From the NCBI GenBank assembly GCA_034521495.1, contig JAXHMK010000010.1, positions 248,001-312,000 on the forward strand: a DNA stretch of 64,000 nt. Direction: 5' to 3'. A model generated the notes under the pieces. It was not told the DNA's origin and did no database searches. It saw only the letters and a list, made by a program, of their open reading frames with translations. Source of the stretch: Balneolaceae bacterium (lineage in GTDB: Bacteria > Bacteroidota > Rhodothermia > Balneolales > Balneolaceae). The position numbers and the translations under genes are program-made. Below, in pieces: positions 42,631-50,598 of this stretch. Positions within the stretch are counted from its first letter, which is position 1. Each line of letters begins with the position of its first letter.

Positions 42631-42945
42631 ATGGCTCCAGATAAAGAGAAAACACCAGATGCTGGATATTTATCCGGTAGTTCCGAGAAAAAAAGTTTAG
42701 AATCTGATTTTTCTGACAAGAATATAAACCACAACGATTCAGATAATGAGCAATTATCAATAACCGAACGGCTCAAAAATCTGCCAAAAATCAAAGCCGG
42801 TAAACAATTCGACCAAAAAATGGCTGCTTCTTTTGCTATAGAATTACAAAAAGAAGCAATACAAAGAAATAAAAGTTGGTTGGAGAAAAAACCACAAATA
42901 TACCTACCGGATATTGTTACGGATCTTACGAAGAATTTCTTGTAA
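42631..42945 (+). CDS. Small soluble protein downstream of sigma factor, possible anti-sigma relic
   Basis: 104 residues, hydrophilic. The second half, SITERLKNLPKIKAGKQFDQ and KMAASFAIELQKEAIQRNKS, resembles the short amphipathic region seen in anti-sigma-like proteins of this lineage, but there is no zinc-finger HxxxCxxC and no membrane helix. It starts 88 bases after the sigma gene on the same strand and overlaps the convergent TPR gene by 42 bases. A regulatory link to the sigma factor is inferred from position only. Confidence 0.5.
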   Translation: MAPDKEKTPDAGYLSGSSEKKSLESDFSDKNINHNDSDNEQLSITERLKNLPKIKAGKQFDQKMAASFAIELQKEAIQRNKSWLEKKPQIYLPDIVTDLTKNFL

Positions 42946-43533
42946 GTCTTTATGATTTGGATCTATTTCCAATCCTTTTTTTGCATATGACAAGGCCTCA
43001 TCGAACGCTTTTATTTCAGTGAGTACCCATGCTATATTGTAATATGCATCTACAAAACTATCTTCGAGTTTAATTGCTTTTTCATAATTTTTTACAGCTT
43101 TTATATGATCGTTTTGGCGCAATTGAAAATTTCCGAGATTAAAAAAAGCCAGAGCGTTTTCAGGAGCCAAATTTGTGACATAAGTGAATAGTTCTTCAGC
43201 TTTTTCTATTTCATTGGAAGCTTCATAACAATCTGCAAGATTAGTGAGAGAGGGAATATGATCGGGATCCAATTCTAATGCATCCAGGTAGAATTTTTTA
43301 GCTAATGCAAACTCTTCCAATTCCGAATAGGCATTTGCAAGATTAAACAGGTAGGATGCGTTATCGTCTTGAATCTCTATAGCGGATTTTAAATATGTTG
43401 TTGCTTTTTTGTACTCCCCAACCAAGTAATAGCCTACACCCAGGTCATTCAAAAGAGAATGGTTTTTGGGGTCATCTTTTAATTCATTCCTTATATTTTT
43501 GATTTGGTTTTTTATATACTCTTCGCTGCTCAA
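42904..43533 (-). CDS. Tetratricopeptide-repeat protein
   Basis: 209 residues of about five TPR units (LLNDLGVGYYLVGEYKKATT; YLFNLANAYSELEEFALAKK; SLTNLADCYEASNEIEKAEE; AFFNLGNFQLRQNDHIKAVK; AYYNIAWVLTEIKAFDEALS). No signal peptide, so probably a cytoplasmic scaffold. The start is TTG at 43533 and overlaps the stop of the upstream patatin gene (TTGA), so the two are translationally coupled. It may assist or sense that outer-membrane protein, which is speculation. Confidence 0.85.
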   Translation of the reverse strand: MSSEEYIKNQIKNIRNELKDDPKNHSLLNDLGVGYYLVGEYKKATTYLKSAIEIQDDNASYLFNLANAYSELEEFALAKKFYLDALELDPDHIPSLTNLADCYEASNEIEKAEELFTYVTNLAPENALAFFNLGNFQLRQNDHIKAVKNYEKAIKLEDSFVDAYYNIAWVLTEIKAFDEALSYAKKGLEIDPNHKDLQEILRKIRNNIR

Positions 43534-45734
43534 AACTGAAATCCTATTTGAAGTTCTATTCTAAAATTATCCATAGTACTGGTTGAAAAAATAATTTTTG
43601 CCGGTCCTAAAATTGTTAAAGCTCCAAGGGAGAGAGAGAGCCCATGTTCAAAATCATCTGAGGGAAAAGCAAAGCTCCAGTTATCCAGAAATCTACCTGT
43701 ATAAAAATTTAAATTTATAAATCTGTGATAGAAGGGTTCTACCTGTAAACCCACTGAGGCCATCTGTATATTTCTTGATGATACTTCATAGGGTTCCAAT
43801 CCTCCAAAACGGATGTAATTATAAAAAGGATCATATCGATTTGGGGATTTCCAGTATTCCCAGGGCAAATCACTTCCTGTGGTGTATCCCATCCAGAGCG
43901 TATTTGTAAGTGATACATCATCGTGTAAAGCGTAATAGCCTTCATAAAATAGATCAGAAGATGTAAAATTGAGTTCACTCATTAAAATTTCATGGCTGTA
44001 ATATCCTTCAATCACAAGTTTACGTCCGGAAGTAGGGTATCCTTTCCTGTTTAGTTTATCACGTATATATCTGATAAATGCAGAGTGATAATTTTGATCA
44101 GAAGCTTTAACTCCGTTATAATTTATTCGGTCTGAATGCCTGTTAAAGTCCCTTCGAACTCCCATAGCAACAAGATTTTGGATACTAAAATAATTTCCGG
44201 CAGATAGTTCGGCTCTAAACAGCTCATCTTTAAATTGAGCGGCTCTTCTGTCTGGGAAAAACCAATTAACGTTTTCTGATGTATATTCGAGACTTGTCAA
44301 CAAAGCGAGATTAGAGCCCAAAGCACCATAATAGATATGATCAGCCCGCATGTTTATTCGATCTCCAAGACGTATTTCACCCCTTGTTAAAGATCCATTA
44401 TGTACCAGGTTCTGAAAATTCCCTTCAAATAAAACAGATGCCTGGGAATCTGAATCATACCGGAGACCTACATTAAATTCATCTGTTTCGTTTTCTTCTA
44501 TATTAATTTGAAGCGTGTAATACTCATTCGGTCCGGGCAGTAATCGATAAGTAACATTGTTGATATATTGTGAACTATAGAGCTTGGCAACTCTCTCCTC
44601 GATAGTTTCTATTTCCAACGTGCTTTTTGGAATAAAGTCAAGTTGATTCAAAATAAATGAATCATCATAAAATGAATTACCACGAATATCTATTCTATCT
44701 ACAGGAAATTCCCCTGTATTTTCGATCCCCTTTCTTTCAGGAGGAGCTGATATTTGTCTGTCCGCAATTTTTTTAAAATCCTCTAAGTGTCTTTTTCCAG
44801 CTTCTATGCCAATTTCCAAAAATTTATCTGTCAAATCAAAATCTGCCGCAGAATATGGTTCAAGTTCATCAATACGAACTACATAATCGGCCATTTCTCG
44901 CTGAACATCAGCATAATCATGAATTCTGAATAAAAGACTCTGGTTTAATACTTTAGTTAATGTATTAAGGCTGTCTTTTTCCATGAGAGGGGAGCTTACA
45001 TCCACAGCAATGGTATAATCAGCACCCATTTCTATAGCATCTTCAACGGGAATGTTTCGAATTAGTCCACCATCTACGTACAACTTGCCATCTATTTCGT
45101 GTGGACTAAAAATGGATGGAATTGAAATACTGGCACGAAGTACATCAGGTAAATGGCCAGACCGAAAAACCTTTGCATTACCTGTTTCAAGATTTGTAGC
45201 AACTGCGGCAAAAGGAATATCAAAATCATCAAAATGTTCTACTCCATGAACATTTTGAGTCAAACGCGAGAGAAAAGTATATACATTTTGCCCGGAAATG
45301 AAACCCATCGGCAGATCGATCTTTTTCTCATTAATGGGGAAAGTTGCAATTGTACGTGCATCATTTATTTTTTCGTAGTTGGATATATACCGCCGATCAG
45401 GTTTTTCAGAAAAAAGCTCTGTAAAATTATTTGAAGTGGCAATTTCTAACAATTGATCACTTGTATATCCAATTGCATATAACCCGCCAACAAGACTTCC
45501 CATGCTTGTACCGGTAATATAATCAATGCGAATTCCGGCTTCATCAATCGCCTGAATAACTCCTATGTGAGCAATGCCTAAAGCTCCGCCACCACTCAGT
45601 ACAAGTCCCACTCGCAATGAATCTTTTCCCTGGGGATCTTTTTCTTGAAAATTAAGTTGTTGTGCATCAATTGCTGTTAAGGAAAGAGCAAAAAAAAGCA
45701 CAAAACAAAAGAGTATTTTAAGAGGTGAGTACAT
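43530..45734 (-). CDS. Patatin-like phospholipase with POTRA and BamA-type barrel
   Basis: About 734 residues from ATG 45734 (an in-frame TTG at 45746 is possible). Signal peptide FCFVLFFALSLTAIDA, then the patatin domain: GLVLSGGGALGIAHIGVI, GTSMGSLVGGLYAIGYT (nucleophile Ser in GTSMG) and KLYVDGGLIRNIPVEDA (catalytic Asp in DGG). A POTRA-like unit (FPVDRIDIRGNSFYDDSFIL) leads into an Omp85-type 16-strand barrel ending in the aromatic RIELQIGFQF. This is the PlpD/RssA-like type V autotransporter plan, which displays or secretes a lipase. It is coupled to the TPR gene. Confidence 0.92.
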   Translation of the reverse strand: MYSPLKILFCFVLFFALSLTAIDAQQLNFQEKDPQGKDSLRVGLVLSGGGALGIAHIGVIQAIDEAGIRIDYITGTSMGSLVGGLYAIGYTSDQLLEIATSNNFTELFSEKPDRRYISNYEKINDARTIATFPINEKKIDLPMGFISGQNVYTFLSRLTQNVHGVEHFDDFDIPFAAVATNLETGNAKVFRSGHLPDVLRASISIPSIFSPHEIDGKLYVDGGLIRNIPVEDAIEMGADYTIAVDVSSPLMEKDSLNTLTKVLNQSLLFRIHDYADVQREMADYVVRIDELEPYSAADFDLTDKFLEIGIEAGKRHLEDFKKIADRQISAPPERKGIENTGEFPVDRIDIRGNSFYDDSFILNQLDFIPKSTLEIETIEERVAKLYSSQYINNVTYRLLPGPNEYYTLQINIEENETDEFNVGLRYDSDSQASVLFEGNFQNLVHNGSLTRGEIRLGDRINMRADHIYYGALGSNLALLTSLEYTSENVNWFFPDRRAAQFKDELFRAELSAGNYFSIQNLVAMGVRRDFNRHSDRINYNGVKASDQNYHSAFIRYIRDKLNRKGYPTSGRKLVIEGYYSHEILMSELNFTSSDLFYEGYYALHDDVSLTNTLWMGYTTGSDLPWEYWKSPNRYDPFYNYIRFGGLEPYEVSSRNIQMASVGLQVEPFYHRFINLNFYTGRFLDNWSFAFPSDDFEHGLSLSLGALTILGPAKIIFSTSTMDNFRIELQIGFQF

Positions 45735-45934
45735 CTTTAATGACAACGTATTTACATGCTTAAATAAGTATATAAAATTGATCTCTGTTGAGACTTTTGA
45801 AAACAGATTTGCAGGTTGGTTTTGCTGTACGTGGATACCTTGAAATTTCTAAACCCTTCGATATCAATCCAGCAGCCAGACGGCGCAGTATTGCAATGCT
45901 CATATTCCATCAGACGTGATGAACATGAACAATG

Positions 45935-46165
45935 TTACTTTATATCTATTTCAAAGCCTTCTTTGTTAAGTATTTTTTCAATCTTTTTTGTGTGTGAACC
46001 CTGAATGGTAATTGTTTTTCCTTCAATGTGTCCACCTGCTCCGCATGAACTTTTTAATTTTTTAGCCAACTTTTCAATAACCTGTGGGTTATGTTTAATG
46101 TTGGAAATGACCGTCATTTGATTTCCCGTTCGCGGATTTCGTTCTTCGTGAATTTTTAAAACCAA
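45935..46165 (-). CDS. SUI1/eIF1-family (YciH-like) translation factor
   Basis: 76 residues: HEERNPRTGNQMTVISNIKH, LAKKLKSSCGAGGHIEGKTI and IQGSHTKKIEKILNKEGFEI are the SUI1 fold with the conserved GAGG-type basic loop. The start is TTG at 46165, preceded directly by an in-frame TAA and by AGAGG six bases upstream. It is shorter than E. coli YciH (108) because the N-terminal strand is absent. The 190-base region down to the patatin gene holds a 50-codon open frame of no recognised kind. Confidence 0.85.
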   Translation of the reverse strand: MVLKIHEERNPRTGNQMTVISNIKHNPQVIEKLAKKLKSSCGAGGHIEGKTITIQGSHTKKIEKILNKEGFEIDIK

Positions 46166-46488
46166 TTATGCCTCTTTTTTATGTCGGATTAAATATCTAT
46201 TGCTTTCTATACGTTTTAAAAAAATAGTTTAGCTCTTTAAATGAAGGCTTTGCAAAACCGTGGTTATCGGTCAATCTGAACTCGATTCAGATTCTCCACT
46301 CGTCTTTATAGCCTGTATCTGGAGATCCTGAATCAAGTTCAGGATGACGGTCAGAGTTTTGCAAAGCCTTCTAAATAAACGTTTTTGATTTCGTATAAAC
46401 TCTTTAAGTTTGCAGACTGTTTAAGAGGTATAAAAATAGTTAAATTTAATGCCATAGGTAAGTCTCCAAAAAGAAAAGAGGAATAACA
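46166..46488. repeat. Intergenic stretch with palindromic element, copy 2
   Basis: 46243-46369 is the second near-identical copy of the palindromic element at 14297 (four mismatches counted), with GGCTTTGCAAAAC and GTTTTGCAAAGCC as outer arms. The rest shows no gene; a GAGG ribosome site for the next gene lies at about 46478. Confidence 0.85.
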
Positions 46489-47061
46489 TTGCAAATTATT
46501 AAAATGGAAATTTTAGGGTTGTCCACAAGTCCCAGTAGTGGCGGTGCTTATGCACTTATATTGTCTGAGGAAGAAGGTAATAAGCGACTTCCCATTATTA
46601 TTGGCACTTTTGAAGCTCAAGCAATTGCGTTAGAACTGGAGAGCATCAAACCGCCACGCCCCATGACGCATGATCTTTTGAAGAATATGGTACTCAGTTT
46701 TAATTCCGATGTTCAAAAAGTGGTGATAAATGACTTAAGTGAGGGTACATTTTATGCGCAAATTCATTACAACCAGAACGATAATAAAGTACAACTTGAT
46801 GCTCGCCCAAGTGACGCGATAGCACTCGCTATTCGATTCGGTGCTCCGATCTATGTTGAACAGAAAGTTTTAGATGAGGCTGGAATTGAGACTGACGAAT
46901 CATCCGAAGTTAAAAAGGGATCAATAGATCAACCCAATGAAGCCGAGAGAGAACTTACTCAGCTTGAAAAACTGGAGAATGAACTTCAAACAGCTATTGA
47001 AACCGAAAATTATGAAAAAGCGGCTAAGATTCGCGATCAAATAAAAAAATTAAAAGGATAA
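46489..47061 (+). CDS. Bifunctional nuclease (BFN/DUF151) with UvrB/UvrC motif
   Basis: 190 residues. The BFN domain has GLSTSPSSGGAYALILSEEE, LPIIIGTFEAQAIALELESI, PRPMTHDLLKNMV and VQLDARPSDAIALAIRFGAP. A linker leads to a UvrB/UvrC motif (LEKLENELQTAIETENYEKA, AKIRDQIKKLK) at the end. The TTG start at 46489 has AAGAGG ahead of it and is needed for the first strand (LQIIKMEILG). BFN proteins have RNase/DNase activity in a few studied homologues. It is followed after one base by bshC. Confidence 0.88.
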   Translation: MQIIKMEILGLSTSPSSGGAYALILSEEEGNKRLPIIIGTFEAQAIALELESIKPPRPMTHDLLKNMVLSFNSDVQKVVINDLSEGTFYAQIHYNQNDNKVQLDARPSDAIALAIRFGAPIYVEQKVLDEAGIETDESSEVKKGSIDQPNEAERELTQLEKLENELQTAIETENYEKAAKIRDQIKKLKG

Positions 47062-47062
47062 A

Positions 47063-48685
47063 GTGGACATATCAGATATATCTTTTCTCAATCTGCCATT
47101 TAATAAATTATTTCAAGATTATATAAACAACCCTCAAAAATTAGAGCCTTTCTTTCAAACAGTACCATTTTCTGATGATCAGCTAAAAAGGGCATTTGAT
47201 TCATATCGGTTTAAAAATGACAGAGAAAAAACAGTTTCTCTGCTTATAGATTACAACAAAAAGTTTGGTGCCGGTGAAAAAACACTACGAAGCATTGAAA
47301 AACTTAAAGATGAGAATTCGGTTGCAGTTGTAACCGGCCAACAGCTAACTCTGCTGGGAGGGCCGCTATTTACGGTTTATAAAATTTTGTCTGCAATCCA
47401 TTTTGCAAAAAAATGGGAAGATGAATACCAGCGACCCTGCATTCCTGTTTTTTGGCTGGCCGATGAAGATCACGATTACGAAGAGATATCCACACTTGGA
47501 ATTCCACTCAGAGATGATCATAAAAAGATATCACTCTCAAAGCATTCTGATATTGAAAGGAGAGTCGCAGAGATAGAGCTAACTTCTGATTATCAAATCT
47601 TTAAAAAAGAAGTGATTGAAAGTCAGTTTGATACAGATTTCACAGATCAGCTTTGGAGAAAACTGGATAAATTTTACCAACCGGGGAAGACAGTAGGCAA
47701 AGCTTTTGGATCGCTTGTTTTAGAACTATTTGAAGATAAAGGCCTGATACTTGCAGGGTCTGCTGATTCGGCTATCAAAGAACATCTCTCATCTGTTTTT
47801 ATACAATCTGTTAAAGATGTTTCAAAGCAATTCGAATCACTGAAACAGACTACTGATGATTTAATTTCAACCGGTTATCATGGGCAGGTACATCTTCAGC
47901 CTTCCAATATTTTTTGGATAGATGAGAAGGATAATCGCACAAAATTATCTTATGAAGACGAAACATGGAGTGTGGATGGGAAAGATGGTAAGAGTTGGTC
48001 TTCTGATGAATTAATTAACGAGATTGAAGACCAACCAGATAGATTCTCTCCGAATGTTTTTTTGCGCCCTATCATACAAAATGAACTGCTGCCTGGTTTT
48101 GCATATATAGCCGGGCCGGGAGAAATTGCATATAACGCTCAAATGAAGAAGTTTTATAAGCATTTTAACCAGGTTATGCCGGTTATTATGCCTCGATTTA
48201 GTATTACTCTCATGGAATCAGGAATTGATCGAATATTCGAAAAACTTCCATTTAACTTCTCTGATTACAATGATCGAATTGAAGATTTAGAATCCCAATT
48301 TATTGATCAATCAGATTCACCGGATATAGAGGCCATTTTTGATCAATGGAAGAAGAATATTGATGATGTTTGTGAAGAACCCACCGAAGAGATTAAAAAT
48401 ATCGATCCCACATTGGAGGGAACGTCTGAAAAAGCAAAAGCTACATTTTTTACAGAACTTGATAAACTGAAAGGAAAGGTCTATCGATCTGTTAAAGACC
48501 AGGAGAAGACACAATTAGATAGAATTCGGAAGATTAAAACAAATCTTTTCCCAAATAATAATTTGCAGGAGAGAGAGGTGGCCTTTATATATTTTATGAA
48601 TAAGTACGGGCTAATGATCTGGGATGATCTGCTTAATGAGTTGGAAAATCAAGAACCTGACTTTCATAAAGTAATTCGATTGTAA
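47063..48685 (+). CDS. bshC: Bacillithiol biosynthesis cysteine-adding enzyme
   Basis: 540 residues, the normal BshC length. Markers include VAVVTGQQLTLLGGPLFTVYKILSA (first part VAVVTGQQLTLLGGPLFTVY), VFWLADEDHDYEEI, FLRPIIQNELLPGFAYIAGP and GEIAYNAQMKKFYKHFNQVM. It joins cysteine to glucosaminyl-malate to give bacillithiol, a low-molecular-weight thiol also found in Bacteroidota-type bacteria. The start is GTG at 47063. The stop TAA shares its last A with the ATG of the next gene (TAATG at 48683). Confidence 0.95.
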   Translation: MDISDISFLNLPFNKLFQDYINNPQKLEPFFQTVPFSDDQLKRAFDSYRFKNDREKTVSLLIDYNKKFGAGEKTLRSIEKLKDENSVAVVTGQQLTLLGGPLFTVYKILSAIHFAKKWEDEYQRPCIPVFWLADEDHDYEEISTLGIPLRDDHKKISLSKHSDIERRVAEIELTSDYQIFKKEVIESQFDTDFTDQLWRKLDKFYQPGKTVGKAFGSLVLELFEDKGLILAGSADSAIKEHLSSVFIQSVKDVSKQFESLKQTTDDLISTGYHGQVHLQPSNIFWIDEKDNRTKLSYEDETWSVDGKDGKSWSSDELINEIEDQPDRFSPNVFLRPIIQNELLPGFAYIAGPGEIAYNAQMKKFYKHFNQVMPVIMPRFSITLMESGIDRIFEKLPFNFSDYNDRIEDLESQFIDQSDSPDIEAIFDQWKKNIDDVCEEPTEEIKNIDPTLEGTSEKAKATFFTELDKLKGKVYRSVKDQEKTQLDRIRKIKTNLFPNNNLQEREVAFIYFMNKYGLMIWDDLLNELENQEPDFHKVIRL

Positions 48686-49257
48686 TGTCTTACAGCCCAG
48701 ATCGTAAGGAAGAGATAAGGCATAATTTTTTAAAAAAACGCCAAAACCTTTCCAGTCAGGAAGTTGAAAAGAAAAGCGAACAAATTATCAAACAACTTCT
48801 TCGATTGAAAACTTTCAGGGATGCAAATGTTATTCACAGCTACGTATCCATCGAAAAAAACAGAGAGGTAAATACAAAAAAATTTATACAGAGTTCCCTC
48901 GATATGGGGAAACAAGTTGTTGTACCTAAAATAGCCGGCGAAGGAGAGTTACAACACTTTAAAATAAACTCTCTTGATGAACTCCGGGAAAATAGTTTGG
49001 GCGTCCCCGAGCCTTCTGGCGGAAGGGAAATCCCTATCCGGGATTTGGACCTTATCATTGTTCCAATGGTGGCAGGAGACCTTAATAAAAACCGAATTGG
49101 TTATGGAGCGGGATATTATGATCGATTTTTACAAAATTGCACTGCTGCCAAAGTCGGTCTTTTGTATGATTGCCAATTATATGCAGACTCATTACCTGTT
49201 GAGGAGTTCGATATACCTTTGGATATATTGATAACGGAATCGCGGGAAATTAAGTAA
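48685..49257 (+). CDS. 5-formyltetrahydrofolate cyclo-ligase
   Basis: 190 residues of the MTHFS family: RKEEIRHNFLKKRQNLSSQE, VIHSYVSIEKNREVNTKKFI, and the active-site block VPMVAGDLNKNRIGYGAGYYDRFL (here in part: NRIGYGAGYYDRFL). It converts 5-formyl-THF to 5,10-methenyl-THF using ATP. Start/stop overlap with bshC couples translation. Role with bacillithiol is not implied. Confidence 0.93.
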   Translation: MSYSPDRKEEIRHNFLKKRQNLSSQEVEKKSEQIIKQLLRLKTFRDANVIHSYVSIEKNREVNTKKFIQSSLDMGKQVVVPKIAGEGELQHFKINSLDELRENSLGVPEPSGGREIPIRDLDLIIVPMVAGDLNKNRIGYGAGYYDRFLQNCTAAKVGLLYDCQLYADSLPVEEFDIPLDILITESREIK

Positions 49258-49323
49258 TTGCCCGAAACTGATTGTTCAGTGATTCGTACCATAACAGGAC
49301 AATCAAAAACTAATACTGTTGCA

Positions 49324-49986
49324 ATGTCAAAACAGATGGAAAAAACATTAAACATATCAGACCAGGAACTTCACTCAACTCTCAACGATTTTCTTGAGGA
49401 AAAGGAAAAAAAGCCTAAGCAGAGTATTTGGAATTTCTCCACAATTGCCGGGCTGATATTAGTATTAACTTCTGCCACATTTGTTGGTAGTTTGGTAAGT
49501 ACACAGGTATTAGGGTTGGGTTCTATTCCAGTGATAAGCACAATAATACAAGCTGCCCCTTATGTAGGCGGAGCAATTTTAGCTCTTTTGGTAATTGGTA
49601 TGTTTTCAAGGAGCAAAACTGAGAAAATTGAGGAGAAGGAAGAACAGGCTAAGGTCCGGGAAACTTATGATAAACTGGATAAGTTTTTATATACAGATCA
49701 ACAGAAAAAGAAAAATACGAAGCAGAACAGATCTGAGGCCAGCAAATTTGAGAAATTTAAAGTTGGCGTATCAAATCGCTTGATGAAATCCCGCACAGAT
49801 AAAAAAATTGCTGGTGTTTGCGGCGGACTTGCAAAACATTTGGGAATAAGTTCTACCTTGCTGCGTCTTCTGTTTGTAGCTGCCATAATTTTGGGTTGGG
49901 GTTCATTTATTTTAGTGTATATTGCATTGGCTTTTGTGATGCCAAAAGAGCCTGTTTATGAAATGGACGATTTTAACTCTTTCTAA
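49324..49986 (+). CDS. PspC-domain membrane protein
   Basis: 220 residues from ATG 49324 (an in-frame TTG at 49258 would abut the previous stop). Two hydrophobic segments (STIAGLILVLTSATFVGSLV; IIQAAPYVGGAILALLVIGM), a charged coiled-coil stretch, then the PspC domain: KIAGVCGGLAKHLGISSTLL and FVAAIILGWGSFILVYIALA to FVMPKEP. PspC is a phage-shock/envelope-stress sensor. The N-terminal half with its own helices has no family that I know. It lies 9 bases before tmk. Confidence 0.87.
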   Translation: MSKQMEKTLNISDQELHSTLNDFLEEKEKKPKQSIWNFSTIAGLILVLTSATFVGSLVSTQVLGLGSIPVISTIIQAAPYVGGAILALLVIGMFSRSKTEKIEEKEEQAKVRETYDKLDKFLYTDQQKKKNTKQNRSEASKFEKFKVGVSNRLMKSRTDKKIAGVCGGLAKHLGISSTLLRLLFVAAIILGWGSFILVYIALAFVMPKEPVYEMDDFNSF

Positions 49987-49995
49987 TTCTCTATT

Positions 49996-50598
49996 GTGCT
50001 TATATCGTTTGAAGGAATTGACGGTTGTGGCAAGTCTACACAGATCAACCTATTAAAGAATTACTTTGATACTAATGGGATTGATTATTCTGTTTTTCGT
50101 GAGCCCGGTGGAACAGAAATATCAGAGAGAATTCGTACTCTTCTTTTACATGAAATTGAAGAGATGCATCCGGTAACTGAATTGTTGCTTTTTTCCGCCG
50201 CAAGATCTCAGCTCATCCAGGAAAAAGTTCGTCCGCTATTAAAGGATGACAAAATTGTAATTTTAGACCGATTTTACGATTCAACTACAGCTTACCAGGG
50301 CTATGGCCGTAAATCTGTTGATTTGAAAAGTATACGGGTTTTGAATGATCTGGCCACTCACCATACTGTGCCTGATATCACTTTTTATCTGAAAATCTCT
50401 CCGGAAGAAGCTGAAAAACGTACTGACGGTACTCTGAAAGACCGAATGGAAAATTCAGGATCTCAATTTTTTTCTGATGTTAGCGCAGGGTACGACACAC
50501 TTGCCAAAGAGGAAGATAGAATTTATTCTCTCGATGCTACCCGGGCTCCAGCAGAAATACATTCTCAAATTTCATCAATTATTGAGAACTATCTTTGA
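49996..50598 (+). CDS. tmk: Thymidylate kinase
   Basis: 200 residues. LISFEGIDGCGKSTQI is the P-loop, FREPGGTEISERIR the conserved switch, ILDRFYDSTTAYQGYGRK the DR(Y/F) motif, and KRTDGTLKDRME the lid. It phosphorylates dTMP to dTDP. It starts with GTG at 49996. Its last 20 bases overlap the convergent RND gene. Confidence 0.96.
   Translation: MLISFEGIDGCGKSTQINLLKNYFDTNGIDYSVFREPGGTEISERIRTLLLHEIEEMHPVTELLLFSAARSQLIQEKVRPLLKDDKIVILDRFYDSTTAYQGYGRKSVDLKSIRVLNDLATHHTVPDITFYLKISPEEAEKRTDGTLKDRMENSGSQFFSDVSAGYDTLAKEEDRIYSLDATRAPAEIHSQISSIIENYL

Noticed and set aside
45816-45934. Small gene between patatin and SUI1 genes
   Set aside because: Open frames exist on both strands, but neither has a ribosome site nor a recognisable product.
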